Below, one piece after another: positions 9,404 to 18,718 of a stretch of 64,000 nucleotides of DNA. The translations under genes and the position numbers were made by a program. The DNA comes from Pseudoalteromonas phenolica. Its GTDB lineage: Bacteria > Pseudomonadota > Gammaproteobacteria > Enterobacterales > Alteromonadaceae. The notes below the pieces were generated by a model that was given only the letters and a program-made list of their open reading frames with translations, was not told the DNA's origin and searched no databases. Each line of letters starts with the position of its first letter. Position 1 is the stretch's first letter. The stretch covers positions 1,488,001 through 1,552,000 of the forward strand of contig NZ_CP013187.1 of NCBI RefSeq assembly GCF_001444405.1, written 5' to 3'.

Positions 9404-11317
9404 ATGATGTATAACGTCAGTCTTGATATCAAGAAATATGAACAGTACGCACTGCCAACACCAAGGACACCGAGCGAGTTCGTTATGCCGAATGAAAATA
9501 CGGTGGTGAGTATCGATAAAGATGGCAGTCCTGTTTCCTATTTCGGTGATGATGTATGGGACTACAATGCGTTTTTTAACCTTACAAGAGAGAGGGCATC
9601 ATTATATCAGATAAAATTCTTTCTCGAAAAGCATCAGTCTGAACTGCTTATTGAGCTAAAGCAACGCATCTATTTTTTGATTTGGGGTGCTAAGGACGAT
9701 TTACTTCATATGGAGGGTAATACCTTCCGAAAATTTAGGCAATGTCGGTTGTTAGCACGACATGCAAATGAAGCTTTGAGAGTATTTAAAGGTACATCGG
9801 TGGGGGAGTTTTCTTTACTCGGTAATGAGCTAGTATTTACTCAAATACTTCAGGAGCAAAAACAATTTAGTCAAGAAACAGTAGAGCATAGATTGAAATC
9901 TCTCACCGTGCTTACTCAAGTCAATAAGCACTTCCCAGAGAGTCGGCATTTTAGACTGGGCTTGCCTGAAGGAAAAAGCGTCAAGCAAATAGCTAAGATG
10001 AATTCCAGTTCAGGCAAGGGGCATTATCCAACGGTTATTCCAGTGATTTATGAGCAACTAATGGTGCGTTTGGTAAAGGGAGTGGAAACGGCTTATAGCA
10101 AGATAAACACACTTCATGACGTAAAGGCTTATGCAAAAAAACATCGTGTAACAGAACGCCGAGCCCTTGTTGAATTCAAGGCGATTGAAGGCGCTTGCTT
10201 CATGGCATTGTCTGCCTTCACTGGAATGCGCATCAGCGAGCTAACACAAATTGATTCAACCTCATACAAAGAGGTTGAGTTGGATGGTGTAATGTTATGT
10301 ACGCTGCGCTCATGGACTAGTAAGTTAGAGAAATTGCCGAGAGAAGATGTGTGGGCGTGCGCCCCAATCTGTAAAAAAGCCCTTGCCATCTTAGCAGTGT
10401 TAAATGATGAGTATCGCTCTGTGAAAGGTGATATTCACTGCTCACCATGCTTCAGGTTTGATGGTAAGAATGGCATCGGTGATAATATTACCAGTCAGAT
10501 AGCCGATGTAGTCCTAAATACAACCAATCTAGCTAATCTTTTTAATAATCACTCAAAGCATCTTGGTATTGCCTATGTTCCCGATGAGATGGATGAGGTG
10601 TACTGTTTGCTTAACCCTGTAGTGTCGGCAAATTACTACCCGATTAAAACACGAGAAGATGGTTCGTATTATTGGCATTTTTCAACGCATTCATTAAGAC
10701 GCACTTTTGCCCATTTTGTGGTTGGAAATGGCCTGGTCACGCTTGCGGCATTGAAGCATCAGTTCAAGCACGTTAGCTTAGCCATGACTGCTATTTATGC
10801 CAGTCATGCCGAGGTATTGACGCTGCTAGGGATAGAAAATCTTGCCAGTGTAAAAAAATCCATAGAAGAAGCTGAAATGGATAGTCACAAAGCCTATTTA
10901 CGAGACATGTTTGACCATCCAGAAGAACAATCGGGTGGATTTATGAAGGCTTTTGAGGGAGATCCAAAGGTGTTGACAGATGAGCAATTTGAAAGACTTG
11001 TCAAAGAGACCAGAGGAGCAAATAAGTCTACTGGGTTTGGTCGCTGCTTTGCAGGTTTTAAATGCAGGATGGCTCACTTATTTGAGCCATCCAGCTGCGT
11101 TGGGCTAGATTGTGAAAACCTCAATATCAACCAAAATGAAGCCCTACGCTGGCAGGAGAGACATAACCGCATCGGTCATAAAATCCAGCAGATGAAAGAG
11201 TTGGGGTTTTACAACCAAAACACTCTAGCGCGTGAATTATCTGACATACGAGCAGCAGAAAAAGTCATGCGCGATCACAACATCGAATTTGAACAGTTTA
11301 ACTTAGGAGCTCTGTAA
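9404..11317 (+). CDS. Tyrosine recombinase, TnpB-of-Tn554 size class
   Basis: A 637-residue site-specific recombinase with all catalytic residues: Arg276 in TGMRISEL, His429 and Arg432 in HSLRRTF, His456 in KHVS and Tyr465 in IYASH. The long N-terminal half (1-200) is probably DNA-binding. The C-terminal part has a cysteine pattern (RCFAGFKC ... SCVGLDC, about 564-596) that may bind zinc, as in large Tn554-type recombinases. The start is the first of two adjacent ATG codons, right after the previous stop and with AGAGGA upstream; its stop overlaps the next start (TAATG). The gene belongs to one transcription unit 6459-11712. Confidence 0.85.
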   Translation: MMYNVSLDIKKYEQYALPTPRTPSEFVMPNENTVVSIDKDGSPVSYFGDDVWDYNAFFNLTRERASLYQIKFFLEKHQSELLIELKQRIYFLIWGAKDDLLHMEGNTFRKFRQCRLLARHANEALRVFKGTSVGEFSLLGNELVFTQILQEQKQFSQETVEHRLKSLTVLTQVNKHFPESRHFRLGLPEGKSVKQIAKMNSSSGKGHYPTVIPVIYEQLMVRLVKGVETAYSKINTLHDVKAYAKKHRVTERRALVEFKAIEGACFMALSAFTGMRISELTQIDSTSYKEVELDGVMLCTLRSWTSKLEKLPREDVWACAPICKKALAILAVLNDEYRSVKGDIHCSPCFRFDGKNGIGDNITSQIADVVLNTTNLANLFNNHSKHLGIAYVPDEMDEVYCLLNPVVSANYYPIKTREDGSYYWHFSTHSLRRTFAHFVVGNGLVTLAALKHQFKHVSLAMTAIYASHAEVLTLLGIENLASVKKSIEEAEMDSHKAYLRDMFDHPEEQSGGFMKAFEGDPKVLTDEQFERLVKETRGANKSTGFGRCFAGFKCRMAHLFEPSSCVGLDCENLNINQNEALRWQERHNRIGHKIQQMKELGFYNQNTLARELSDIRAAEKVMRDHNIEFEQFNLGAL

Positions 11318-11712
11318 TGGCAGACGTTAAAACCAAATTACTTAACGCCTTCGATGTACTAAAGAAAGAAGGTAAAAAAATCAGTCCGTTTGCAGTAGAG
11401 AAAAGAGCTGGTGTTGCAAATGGTTCACTGAAAAACCATAGCGCAATTCGTGAGATGGTGTTGACTGAAAAAGAGCAATATCATCCAAACCCTAAGCAAA
11501 AAAAGAAGGCTAAATCTGATACAGGTCAAACACAGGTAGACAAGAAAAAACATGAAGATCTTAAAGACCGTAATAAACGTTTAAAGGAAGAAAACGACCA
11601 GTTCAAGCGTGAGATGAAAGTTATGGCAACATCGGTTGCGCAATTGACATGGGAGTTGCATCGCCATAAAACGGCTACCAAAGTGTCTAACGTGATGCCA
11701 CTCACCAAATAA
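11317..11712 (+). CDS. Small coiled-coil accessory protein of the recombinase module (TnpC/DUF6262-like)
   Basis: A 131-residue, strongly charged protein. Residues 1-50 look like a small helical DNA-binding unit (ISPFAVEKRAGVANGSLKNHSAIREMV), followed by a lysine-rich linker and a coiled coil (about 75-120). Size, position and layout match TnpC-type proteins that accompany paired tyrosine recombinases and set the efficiency or orientation of insertion. Its ATG overlaps the previous stop by one base with AGGAG upstream, so it is the last gene of the module. The exact family is not certain. Confidence 0.65.
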   Translation: MADVKTKLLNAFDVLKKEGKKISPFAVEKRAGVANGSLKNHSAIREMVLTEKEQYHPNPKQKKKAKSDTGQTQVDKKKHEDLKDRNKRLKEENDQFKREMKVMATSVAQLTWELHRHKTATKVSNVMPLTK

Positions 11713-11846
11713 TTCATCTTAATATCGCTAATATATTGAATAGAAATGTATTTCTGAATTCTACACATTGAAAATCATACATTTGTGGCCATATAATGTT
11801 CTGAACATAGCTATTCTCAAGCAACTAAGCCTAGAAGCGGATAATC

Positions 11847-13145
11847 ATGGCAGAAAAAGAACAAATTGATGTCCTTATTGTATGTGCATTAAAGGATGAA
11901 TTTCAGCAAGTTTTACAAATCAAAGAAGGTATTTGCAGCGCCGGTTGGGTAGATAAAACACTAGCAAATGGAAGGTTAGCTGCTGATGCTCGTTTTGTGG
12001 GTAGAGACAAGGTAGAAATATCTGTCCGAGTTACTTGGTCTTCATATATGGGACGCGAAGAAGCGAGTGCTCTAGTTAATAGCATGCTTTCCGAAGCTGA
12101 CTTTAAATGCATTGCAATGACAGGTATATGTGCAGGTCGAAGAGGAAAAGTGTCTCTTGGTGATGTTATTTTTGCGGAAAGACTTTGGTCTTACGATGCA
12201 GGTAAGCTCATTAAAGAAGGTGGTCTTGAGGTTTTTCAAGGTGATATGCTTCAATACCGACCTGACACAGAAATTGTTCAAAGAATGCAAAACCTCTCTG
12301 TAGATTTATCTGCTTGGCCGATATCTCGACCTTCGTACCCAATCGAAAATCAAGTGAATTGGGTGATACAGTGCTTAGCAAATCAAATTAAACCATTTGA
12401 ACATGACGAGTTTGATACCAAGTGCGCAGATTGGCAACCTGTGTTAGCCCGATTATTAGATAAAAAATTAGTGACTAAGGAACTTACTTTAACTGACAGT
12501 GGGCTCGAGAAAGCCAATGAGTTGAATTTATGGCACCCTAAAGGATTACCTGAGCCTGAGCCATTCAGAATTCATGTCGCTCCTATAGCAACTGGGGCTG
12601 CTGTTATTGAAGATTCAGACTTGTTTTCGAGACTTTCTCAGTCTATGCGAAAAGTTCTTGGTGTTGATATGGAAGCGAGTGCTCTAGGTGCTGTTGGTAG
12701 TATAAGTCGAATTCCTGTAATTGTCGCAAAAGCAGTTTCAGATTTTGGTGACACATTTAAAGATGATCAATACAGGCATTTTGCTTCTCAGGCATCCGCT
12801 CAGTGCATGTTGAGGTTTCTTCGAGATAATGCAGATATGTTTACTCACCAACATATGGTTGAGGAGATGCATGTTTCAACTGATGATCTAATTGACTTTT
12901 TATCAGAAGAATACCCAGATATTTCAGATGCGAGGGCTGTTTGGAAGAGAGCTGGCGGGCGAAACAGTGATATTGCGACAAATCCGAGGCCAAAAGATAT
13001 GTGGCTGAACATTTGGCAAAAGTCAGTGAATGGTGCAGCGGTGAAACCAACGGAACTCTTGAATACAGTTGCTAATGACTATCCTGAAAGCGATTTAATT
13101 AAAAGTTTTCTTACTCGATTTTCCATCAATGAAAAACTATGCTAA
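11847..13145 (+). CDS. Nucleoside phosphorylase-like effector with C-terminal EAD
   Basis: A 432-residue protein. Residues 7-330 form a purine nucleoside phosphorylase/MTAN-type fold: TGICAGR (92-98), GVDMEAS (272-278, ribose contact by Met275/Glu276) and SDFGD with the base-contacting Asp299. About 70 residues (165-235) interrupt the fold and look like a winged helix. The C-terminus (345-425) is an effector-associated domain: SEEYPDISDARAVWKRAGG, a conserved Trp and LLNTV...DYP. That domain matches the end of the GAP1-like protein encoded at 16274-18703, so the two probably bind each other. I infer an enzyme that splits nucleosides or nucleotides when the neighbouring GTPase system is triggered. 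First gene of the cargo operon. Confidence 0.72.
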   Translation: MAEKEQIDVLIVCALKDEFQQVLQIKEGICSAGWVDKTLANGRLAADARFVGRDKVEISVRVTWSSYMGREEASALVNSMLSEADFKCIAMTGICAGRRGKVSLGDVIFAERLWSYDAGKLIKEGGLEVFQGDMLQYRPDTEIVQRMQNLSVDLSAWPISRPSYPIENQVNWVIQCLANQIKPFEHDEFDTKCADWQPVLARLLDKKLVTKELTLTDSGLEKANELNLWHPKGLPEPEPFRIHVAPIATGAAVIEDSDLFSRLSQSMRKVLGVDMEASALGAVGSISRIPVIVAKAVSDFGDTFKDDQYRHFASQASAQCMLRFLRDNADMFTHQHMVEEMHVSTDDLIDFLSEEYPDISDARAVWKRAGGRNSDIATNPRPKDMWLNIWQKSVNGAAVKPTELLNTVANDYPESDLIKSFLTRFSINEKLC

Positions 13146-13154
13146 GGAGCTAGT

Positions 13155-14480
13155 ATGGATGCAATTTTAGATTCATTTTTAAGTTTAGGACTTATTGATA
13201 GCATCGACGGTAATGACGAACGCTATGCCAAAATCGAGCAAGCAGCTCAAAAGCTGGCTGAATATTATCGTGAAGAGCCTGAACAACTTATTCCAGCAAT
13301 TCTATGTGGCTTAAACCCTAATGTTTCACTAGATGAGTTGCCTATAAACAAAGCAAAAGAGCTTCTTCAGAATGAGTGGAAAGCATTCTTAACCGCATAT
13401 ACTGATGAACCAGTTAATCTATATAGATCAATTATTCTCGAAGCGTGTTTTCTAGTATCAGAAGAAAATAACAATGCTGCAATAATTTGGCTCACTGCTT
13501 GTGATGCATTCCCTTTATTAAAATGTGGAAAAGAAGAAAGTCTACTACGAACCTTTTTGCAATCATTAGGGCGTACTGCTGAGCAGAATGCAATCGTTAG
13601 TGGGCCTGAATTGTCATTTCGTAAAGAAAAGCCAATTAAGCTAGATGCGCCATCTGATCTGGCTATTTTTGATAAAGACTCTGACGACAATGACCTTTTT
13701 GAACTTATTGCAGGGGCTGCGGGACCACAGTACACCGACGAAAGGGGTCAAAATGTTACTACTCAAAACCCAAATAGATATTGGGCGCATAGTAACCCTC
13801 AAGCGTGGGTCCGTGATTTTGCTAGTAGAATGTCTGAAATATTAACTTGTGAGATTAACAACATCGAAGAACAACTTGTTGTTAACAGCAAAAACTCATT
13901 GGAAAGTCTTAGCTCATTGAAAAACTCCGTTGAAAAAGCCTTGAATGAGCAAAGGTTAACCCTCCAAAGGCAACAAAAAGAATTTTTAAATTATCAAAAG
14001 CAGGAGCAGACGAGAATAAATGTTTTATGGTGGGCTGAAGCTCTCTATTCAGCATCTCAAAAAGAGAGTTATCGATCTTATACTCCTGAAATGGCAGCAG
14101 TTTTAATGCCGTATGATTTGCTAGAAGAAATACAACTACCGTCACCAGCTAGTGTAGTATTCACATTATCTGAGGCGGTAGGTAAATTACCTGAATGCAG
14201 TCATGAGCGAGACTATAGTTTTTATGAAGTTTTGACTGAAATTCGAAACAAACGCTCGCAGTTCGACTCTTGTTGGTTAGAAACACTTACTTCTAGAGCC
14301 GATGAGAAAAACTCAAATATCGGTGGATTGGTTGTTCGAGCTTTAATCGATGAGAATTGCGATCTGGCTTCTTTGATTGAGGAATCTTTTATTCCTCAAG
14401 AGTGGCGTTGTAGTTTACCTGAATTATCCAGAGCAATATTTAGGCAAGAACAAGCATACCGATTAGTTACGGGGGCATAG
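13155..14480 (+). CDS. GASH-like all-helical protein of a GTPase conflict system
   Basis: A 441-residue, mostly helical cytosolic protein. The N-terminal part (1-150) is a helical repeat; a coiled coil spans about 235-290; the block after it (RINVLWWAEALYSASQKESYR, then AAVLMPYDLLEEI) is what I recognise as the GTPase-associated system helical (GASH) pattern. In published comparative genomics of NTP-dependent conflict systems, GASH genes sit directly before a DO-GTPase2 gene, as here. AAGGAG lies 7 bp before the ATG and only 9 bp separate it from the previous gene. No enzyme motif is visible, so a scaffold or sensor is likely. Named by pattern and context. Confidence 0.68.
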   Translation: MDAILDSFLSLGLIDSIDGNDERYAKIEQAAQKLAEYYREEPEQLIPAILCGLNPNVSLDELPINKAKELLQNEWKAFLTAYTDEPVNLYRSIILEACFLVSEENNNAAIIWLTACDAFPLLKCGKEESLLRTFLQSLGRTAEQNAIVSGPELSFRKEKPIKLDAPSDLAIFDKDSDDNDLFELIAGAAGPQYTDERGQNVTTQNPNRYWAHSNPQAWVRDFASRMSEILTCEINNIEEQLVVNSKNSLESLSSLKNSVEKALNEQRLTLQRQQKEFLNYQKQEQTRINVLWWAEALYSASQKESYRSYTPEMAAVLMPYDLLEEIQLPSPASVVFTLSEAVGKLPECSHERDYSFYEVLTEIRNKRSQFDSCWLETLTSRADEKNSNIGGLVVRALIDENCDLASLIEESFIPQEWRCSLPELSRAIFRQEQAYRLVTGA

Positions 14481-14482
14481 GA

Positions 14483-15442
14483 ATGGGTAGGTGCTCAAAT
14501 CCAAATTGCTTCGTAGATGAAGGCGATACTTGCTGTATGGGGGAGCTCAATCATGAAGATTGTCCTTCATGGAGTCGCAATAAAAAAACAAACAACAGTG
14601 ACCCAGAAGAGAAAGAGAGCAACTTTACCTTTCGGGTGCCTTGGTCATCCTCAGCTCTAGGGTGTTCAGATTTATCGCGTCTGTATCAACAAGGTCCGTC
14701 CATTTTTATTGGATTACTTGGAGCCCAGAATACAGGGAAAACAACTTTTCTAGCTGCGAATTATTTGCAATTACTGTCAGGTGAAAAGTACAACAATTTT
14801 GAGTTTTGTGGCTCTCAAACTCTTGGCGCATGGGAGTCAATAGCATCATGGGCTCGAATTAACAATGAGAAGCAAATGCCATCGTTTCCTCCACATACTC
14901 CACGTGGCGTGGATCGAACGCCAGGTATTCTTCATTTCGTTTTACAAGACGTTAACGACAAAATAAAGAACATATTTCTTACAGATGCTCCAGGTGAGTG
15001 GTTTACAAGGTGGGCTATTGATGTCGACGCAATAGATGCGGCAGGAGCAAAATGGACAGCCTCGCAGAGCGATGCCTTCTTAATATTTGCTGATTGTGAA
15101 AAGCTTGCTGGAGAAGAGCGCAGTGTAGCAAGGAGAGAGCTGCGGACCATTATCGAACGCTTGGGTGAATCTATCGGTTCTAGACCTGCAGTTCTTGTTT
15201 GGGCAAAAAGTGACAAACAACCTACAGAAGCAATAAAAAGAGCAATTCAAAGTGCTTTAGAACGCAATATTCCTCATGCCAAAGAGTTTGAAGTGACAGT
15301 GGAAGACCCTGCATCTTTTGCGAGAGTGTTTGAATCAGTCTTAAATGAGGCTTGGACACCTAAATTCTGTGAACCTATTACGGAGCCCATTATGGGGAGC
15401 TCATCATTTCTTGCTTTTAGGGGGCATCATGCAAAGTCCTGA
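14483..15442 (+). CDS. DO-GTPase2-like GTPase with N-terminal Cys cluster
   Basis: A 319-residue P-loop GTPase. Residues 4-27 hold six cysteines (positions 4, 9, 17, 18, 27 and neighbouring His24) that may bind zinc. The nucleotide site has Walker A GAQNTGKT (80-87), a switch-II-like DAPGE (168-172) and AKSD (241-244) in place of NKxD for guanine choice. It matches the DO-GTPase2 half of the double-GTPase module of NTP-dependent conflict systems. The ATG is 3 bp after the GASH stop, and its last 14 bp overlap the second GTPase, so the two are probably made in matched amounts. It likely acts as a nucleotide-gated switch before effector release. Confidence 0.75.
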   Translation: MGRCSNPNCFVDEGDTCCMGELNHEDCPSWSRNKKTNNSDPEEKESNFTFRVPWSSSALGCSDLSRLYQQGPSIFIGLLGAQNTGKTTFLAANYLQLLSGEKYNNFEFCGSQTLGAWESIASWARINNEKQMPSFPPHTPRGVDRTPGILHFVLQDVNDKIKNIFLTDAPGEWFTRWAIDVDAIDAAGAKWTASQSDAFLIFADCEKLAGEERSVARRELRTIIERLGESIGSRPAVLVWAKSDKQPTEAIKRAIQSALERNIPHAKEFEVTVEDPASFARVFESVLNEAWTPKFCEPITEPIMGSSSFLAFRGHHAKS

Positions 15443-16277
15443 AATATTGCTTCTAGGTGGCCCTAATAGTGGTAAGACACACTATGCAGGACAGCTTTTT
15501 GGGCGACTTAAACGACGACCTGGTAAGTTAAAAATCAGAACTGGTGATGGTACGTCAGTTAATTTAAGTGCTTTAGAAGATGTACTAACCCAGTTGGAAG
15601 ACGGCAATGCAGCTGAGCACACTCACGCCGAACAGTACTCCGAAATACTGTTCCCATTAATTGATAGCAATCAGATAACAATTGATCTGTACTGGCCTGA
15701 TTACGGTGGCGAGCAATTATCTCAGGTTTTTAAGCAGCGAGAGATCTCTTCAGATTGGCGTAGAAGGCTACAAAGTACAAATGGGTGGTTAGTATTTATT
15801 CGCCTTAGTGGAGAGAAAACTTACCCTGACGCTTTGTCAAAGCTAACTTCTATACCAACTAACACGCCAGGAGAAACTACAAGACCTGAAATTTGGGATG
15901 CTAACGCATATTGGATAGAACTTCTTCAGATGTTGTGTCATGTGGCGGGCTTAAATCTAAGCTCTAAAGAAAATAAGCCTCCGTTAGCCATCATATTATC
16001 TTGTTTTGATGAAGTACTAGAAGAGGGGCAAGTGCCTTCAGAAGCCTTGAAAAGTAAATTACCGTTATTCTATTCGTTTATCCAAGCAACTTGGCCGGAA
16101 AAGATGACATCTATATGGGGGGTGTCTTCCCTAGGTAAGACTCTTCAACCTAATAGCAATGATGATGACTTCATTGATAAGGGCCCAGAATATCAGGGCT
16201 GGGTAATTGCTCCTGAGCAGAGTAACAAGGATTCTGACTTAACAGCTCCACTCTCTTGGATATTAGATAAGATATGA
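15429..16277 (+). CDS. DO-GTPase1-like GTPase
   Basis: Second P-loop GTPase of the pair, 282 residues. It has Walker A GGPNSGKT (10-17), a DYGGEQ switch II/Walker B and SCFDE as the likely guanine-specificity loop. The start is placed at the ATG at 15429, because AGGGGG lies 5 bp upstream and the protein then begins directly with the first strand (MQSPEILLLGG); the reading frame is open further back to 15345, but that would add an atypical 28-residue leader. It overlaps the DO-GTPase2 gene by 14 bp and the next gene by 4 bp (ATGA). Adjacent DO-GTPase2, DO-GTPase1 and GAP1 genes are the diagnostic core of this system type. Confidence 0.75.
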   Translation: MQSPEILLLGGPNSGKTHYAGQLFGRLKRRPGKLKIRTGDGTSVNLSALEDVLTQLEDGNAAEHTHAEQYSEILFPLIDSNQITIDLYWPDYGGEQLSQVFKQREISSDWRRRLQSTNGWLVFIRLSGEKTYPDALSKLTSIPTNTPGETTRPEIWDANAYWIELLQMLCHVAGLNLSSKENKPPLAIILSCFDEVLEEGQVPSEALKSKLPLFYSFIQATWPEKMTSIWGVSSLGKTLQPNSNDDDFIDKGPEYQGWVIAPEQSNKDSDLTAPLSWILDKI

Positions 16278-18703
16278 TGACGAAACCACTAAAAGCTATT
16301 TATGGTTGCAAGAACAATAGTCATGATTTGCTATTCTGGGAGGGAGATTCTCCCCTTCCTCCTGAATTACTTGGCTTGACTGACAAACCCGGTGGATACG
16401 TTACCCCTAAAGAAAAATGGTGGCCAGCAATCAACTGTGGGCCTGTTGGTAACAGGTGGGCGTTATGGAGTATTGAGCCTGATTTAGATGCGCCGCGCAG
16501 TGGTATGGTTAAAAGTACGGTTTTACTTTGGGAGCTAGATAAGATACCTCAAGTGCACTGTCTCGAAGAGTATATTTATCAACTAGTTAACCATGAAGAG
16601 TGCAAGCCGCCTTACTCAAGTTTTTTGCAAAGTGTCGCAAACGAATTGATTTGTAGTGATAACATTCTGGCTATAGAAGCTGACGAAACCTTACCCTTAT
16701 TAATCGCTCACCTATGGGGGAAATTGTGGGGAGAAGCGCGAAAAGAATTTTCTGTTAGAAGCGCATTCACACCGCCTCAATCATTAGTACGTGCTAAGTC
16801 GCCTACATTTTACTATGTTCCCGCATCAGTTTTGAATCAATGGTATCTGCCTAACGTATCCTTAATTAATAGTACAACAACCACTGAATCCGCTCGAGCA
16901 ACTAACTACCTGATTAGTAGAGCCGAAAATGATTCCATGCTTCATCAGCTACTGCTTAACTGTTGCGAGTTAACGGGTGATTTGAAAGTATTGAATAAGC
17001 TAGGAAGAGCAGCTGACAACATTGATCAGTTTAGAGAAAATTCTACTTTGACTAATGCCATCGTAGCGCTTAGAGCTTTAATCGCTTGCTCTCCTGCACC
17101 AGATAAAGCTAAAGAAATAAAAAACGAGCTTTTGAGTTCGATTAAGATGCTAATGGTGAGTAAATGCGACGCTTCTGATATTTTGACTATGTGTAACTTA
17201 TCAAGTGACGCTGTACCTAAAGAAGCTATGCCGGAAGTGGAACTCTCAACTTGGGTAGAGCACAACTTGGCAACCCTTAGTCATGAAGACCTTAACAAGT
17301 ACTTTGAAAGAGCGCTGCCGGATAAATCAATGCAGTGGTGGTCACAATCAGTAGTTAATGGGATCGGCACACTAGTTAATAAACCCGAAGCCAGTGGACA
17401 TATATTGTTCTGGCTTTCAATGCCCCACTTTCAAAAAACCTTCTCACGGTTATCTTCTGTACGCCAAGATCTTGAGCAATCTTTGTTTGAAAGTGCGATA
17501 ACGAGTGACATGACCGCTGATAGCTTAATGGCGCTAGAGCAATTTTCTATTTCACAGGGGTGGGCACAGCTACATGCGTGGGCTGTTTTCAACCTATATG
17601 ATGAAGAACTAGTATACAAAAAGCAACGTAATTCCATGCCCAATTGGACTGAAGGTGTACCATTTATAGTTCAACGTTTGCCCCATAGGCATGCGATTAA
17701 TCTGCTGAGGGATAGCGCTTTTGCTCCATTCATTGATTTATTAGCTGAAAGGTCCCTAAAAGAGCCAACTCTTCTCAATTACATTGATGTTGCAGAAGAG
17801 AATGCATTTCAAATGTGGCAAAAACAGTTAGACATAGGCGGGGCTTTTTATCCTCCAAATATAGAAAAAGAGACTTTTCTAGCAAAGCTCTGTGATAACC
17901 TTAAAACTAATATTTTACCTAGAATTTTTGAGCGAATATCTAAGGAAATTTCGGAGTATCTATTATCAAGTCCAGATAGAGGTAAGGTTTGGTCTCAGCT
18001 CGACAATACAAGAAGTCATATTCTAGCAAAAGATATGACTAAAAAAGTTGTGGTTACCCCTCAGGCGTTACACCACTTAAGTGACGCAGAACCTTATCTT
18101 ATCAATGAGCTTAAAGCCCAAATGACTGGCAATCATATCGAACCTGCTTTTATTCTCTCGTACTTATCACAATCGATTTCTCACCGGGAAGATGATGTAT
18201 TGAATTGGGTTAAAAAAGCTCATTCGTATAATTTTCACTCTCATGCTCGCATGCTTGGAAATATAATACTAGAAAAACGTTGGAATAGAGTTGCCAATGG
18301 CTTGTACCAAAGTAGTTATGGTTGGTTGGCAGACACATCTTACTTCAAGCCTACAGTAGAAGCTTGTTCAGAGCTGTTGAGTTCCAGTAATAAGTTTTGG
18401 TTTTCATTCTATACCGGCACTTCAACACAACCTCACCAAAATGAGATCATTAAGAAGTTTTCGGAAGTCTGTGCCGATCTCGCTTATGATAGGCTTGACT
18501 ATATTTGGAGAAAGGCTGGCGGAAATCCAAGTAGATTAAAAAGCTCTGGAACAGAGTCAGATAAATGGTTTCATGCTGCAAGCGAGGCAGATAAAGGGGC
18601 TTTAAACCGAGGTTTGATAGATTTGCTAGACGTATTAATAGAAGAGTACCCTCATAATAATCAATTACGTGAGATCAATTATCTTGTTTCAAATAGATAC
18701 TAA
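16274..18703 (+). CDS. GAP1-like GTPase-associated protein with C-terminal EAD
   Basis: An 809-residue cytosolic protein, translationally coupled to DO-GTPase1 by an ATGA overlap. The N-terminal 110 residues (IYGCKNNSHDLLFWEGD, then GGYVTP and NRWALWSIEPDL) fit a GAP1-N1-type domain. The middle is helical without enzyme motifs. The last about 75 residues (735-805) are an effector-associated domain: IWRKAGG, a conserved Trp, then LLDVLIEEYP. It aligns with the end of the nucleoside-phosphorylase protein (VWKRAGG, Trp, LLNTV, DYP). I infer that this large protein reads the GTPase state and recruits the effector through EAD-EAD contact. The middle section was not assigned. Confidence 0.7.
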   Translation: MMTKPLKAIYGCKNNSHDLLFWEGDSPLPPELLGLTDKPGGYVTPKEKWWPAINCGPVGNRWALWSIEPDLDAPRSGMVKSTVLLWELDKIPQVHCLEEYIYQLVNHEECKPPYSSFLQSVANELICSDNILAIEADETLPLLIAHLWGKLWGEARKEFSVRSAFTPPQSLVRAKSPTFYYVPASVLNQWYLPNVSLINSTTTTESARATNYLISRAENDSMLHQLLLNCCELTGDLKVLNKLGRAADNIDQFRENSTLTNAIVALRALIACSPAPDKAKEIKNELLSSIKMLMVSKCDASDILTMCNLSSDAVPKEAMPEVELSTWVEHNLATLSHEDLNKYFERALPDKSMQWWSQSVVNGIGTLVNKPEASGHILFWLSMPHFQKTFSRLSSVRQDLEQSLFESAITSDMTADSLMALEQFSISQGWAQLHAWAVFNLYDEELVYKKQRNSMPNWTEGVPFIVQRLPHRHAINLLRDSAFAPFIDLLAERSLKEPTLLNYIDVAEENAFQMWQKQLDIGGAFYPPNIEKETFLAKLCDNLKTNILPRIFERISKEISEYLLSSPDRGKVWSQLDNTRSHILAKDMTKKVVVTPQALHHLSDAEPYLINELKAQMTGNHIEPAFILSYLSQSISHREDDVLNWVKKAHSYNFHSHARMLGNIILEKRWNRVANGLYQSSYGWLADTSYFKPTVEACSELLSSSNKFWFSFYTGTSTQPHQNEIIKKFSEVCADLAYDRLDYIWRKAGGNPSRLKSSGTESDKWFHAASEADKGALNRGLIDLLDVLIEEYPHNNQLREINYLVSNRY

Positions 18704-18718
18704 TCAGGTAGTGTAAAA

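Noticed and set aside
6459..11712. Firm naming of the quartet as a Gamma-Mobile-Trio or Tn554 element
   Set aside because: Gene number and the degenerate member fit neither exactly from memory; the names are kept only as comparisons.
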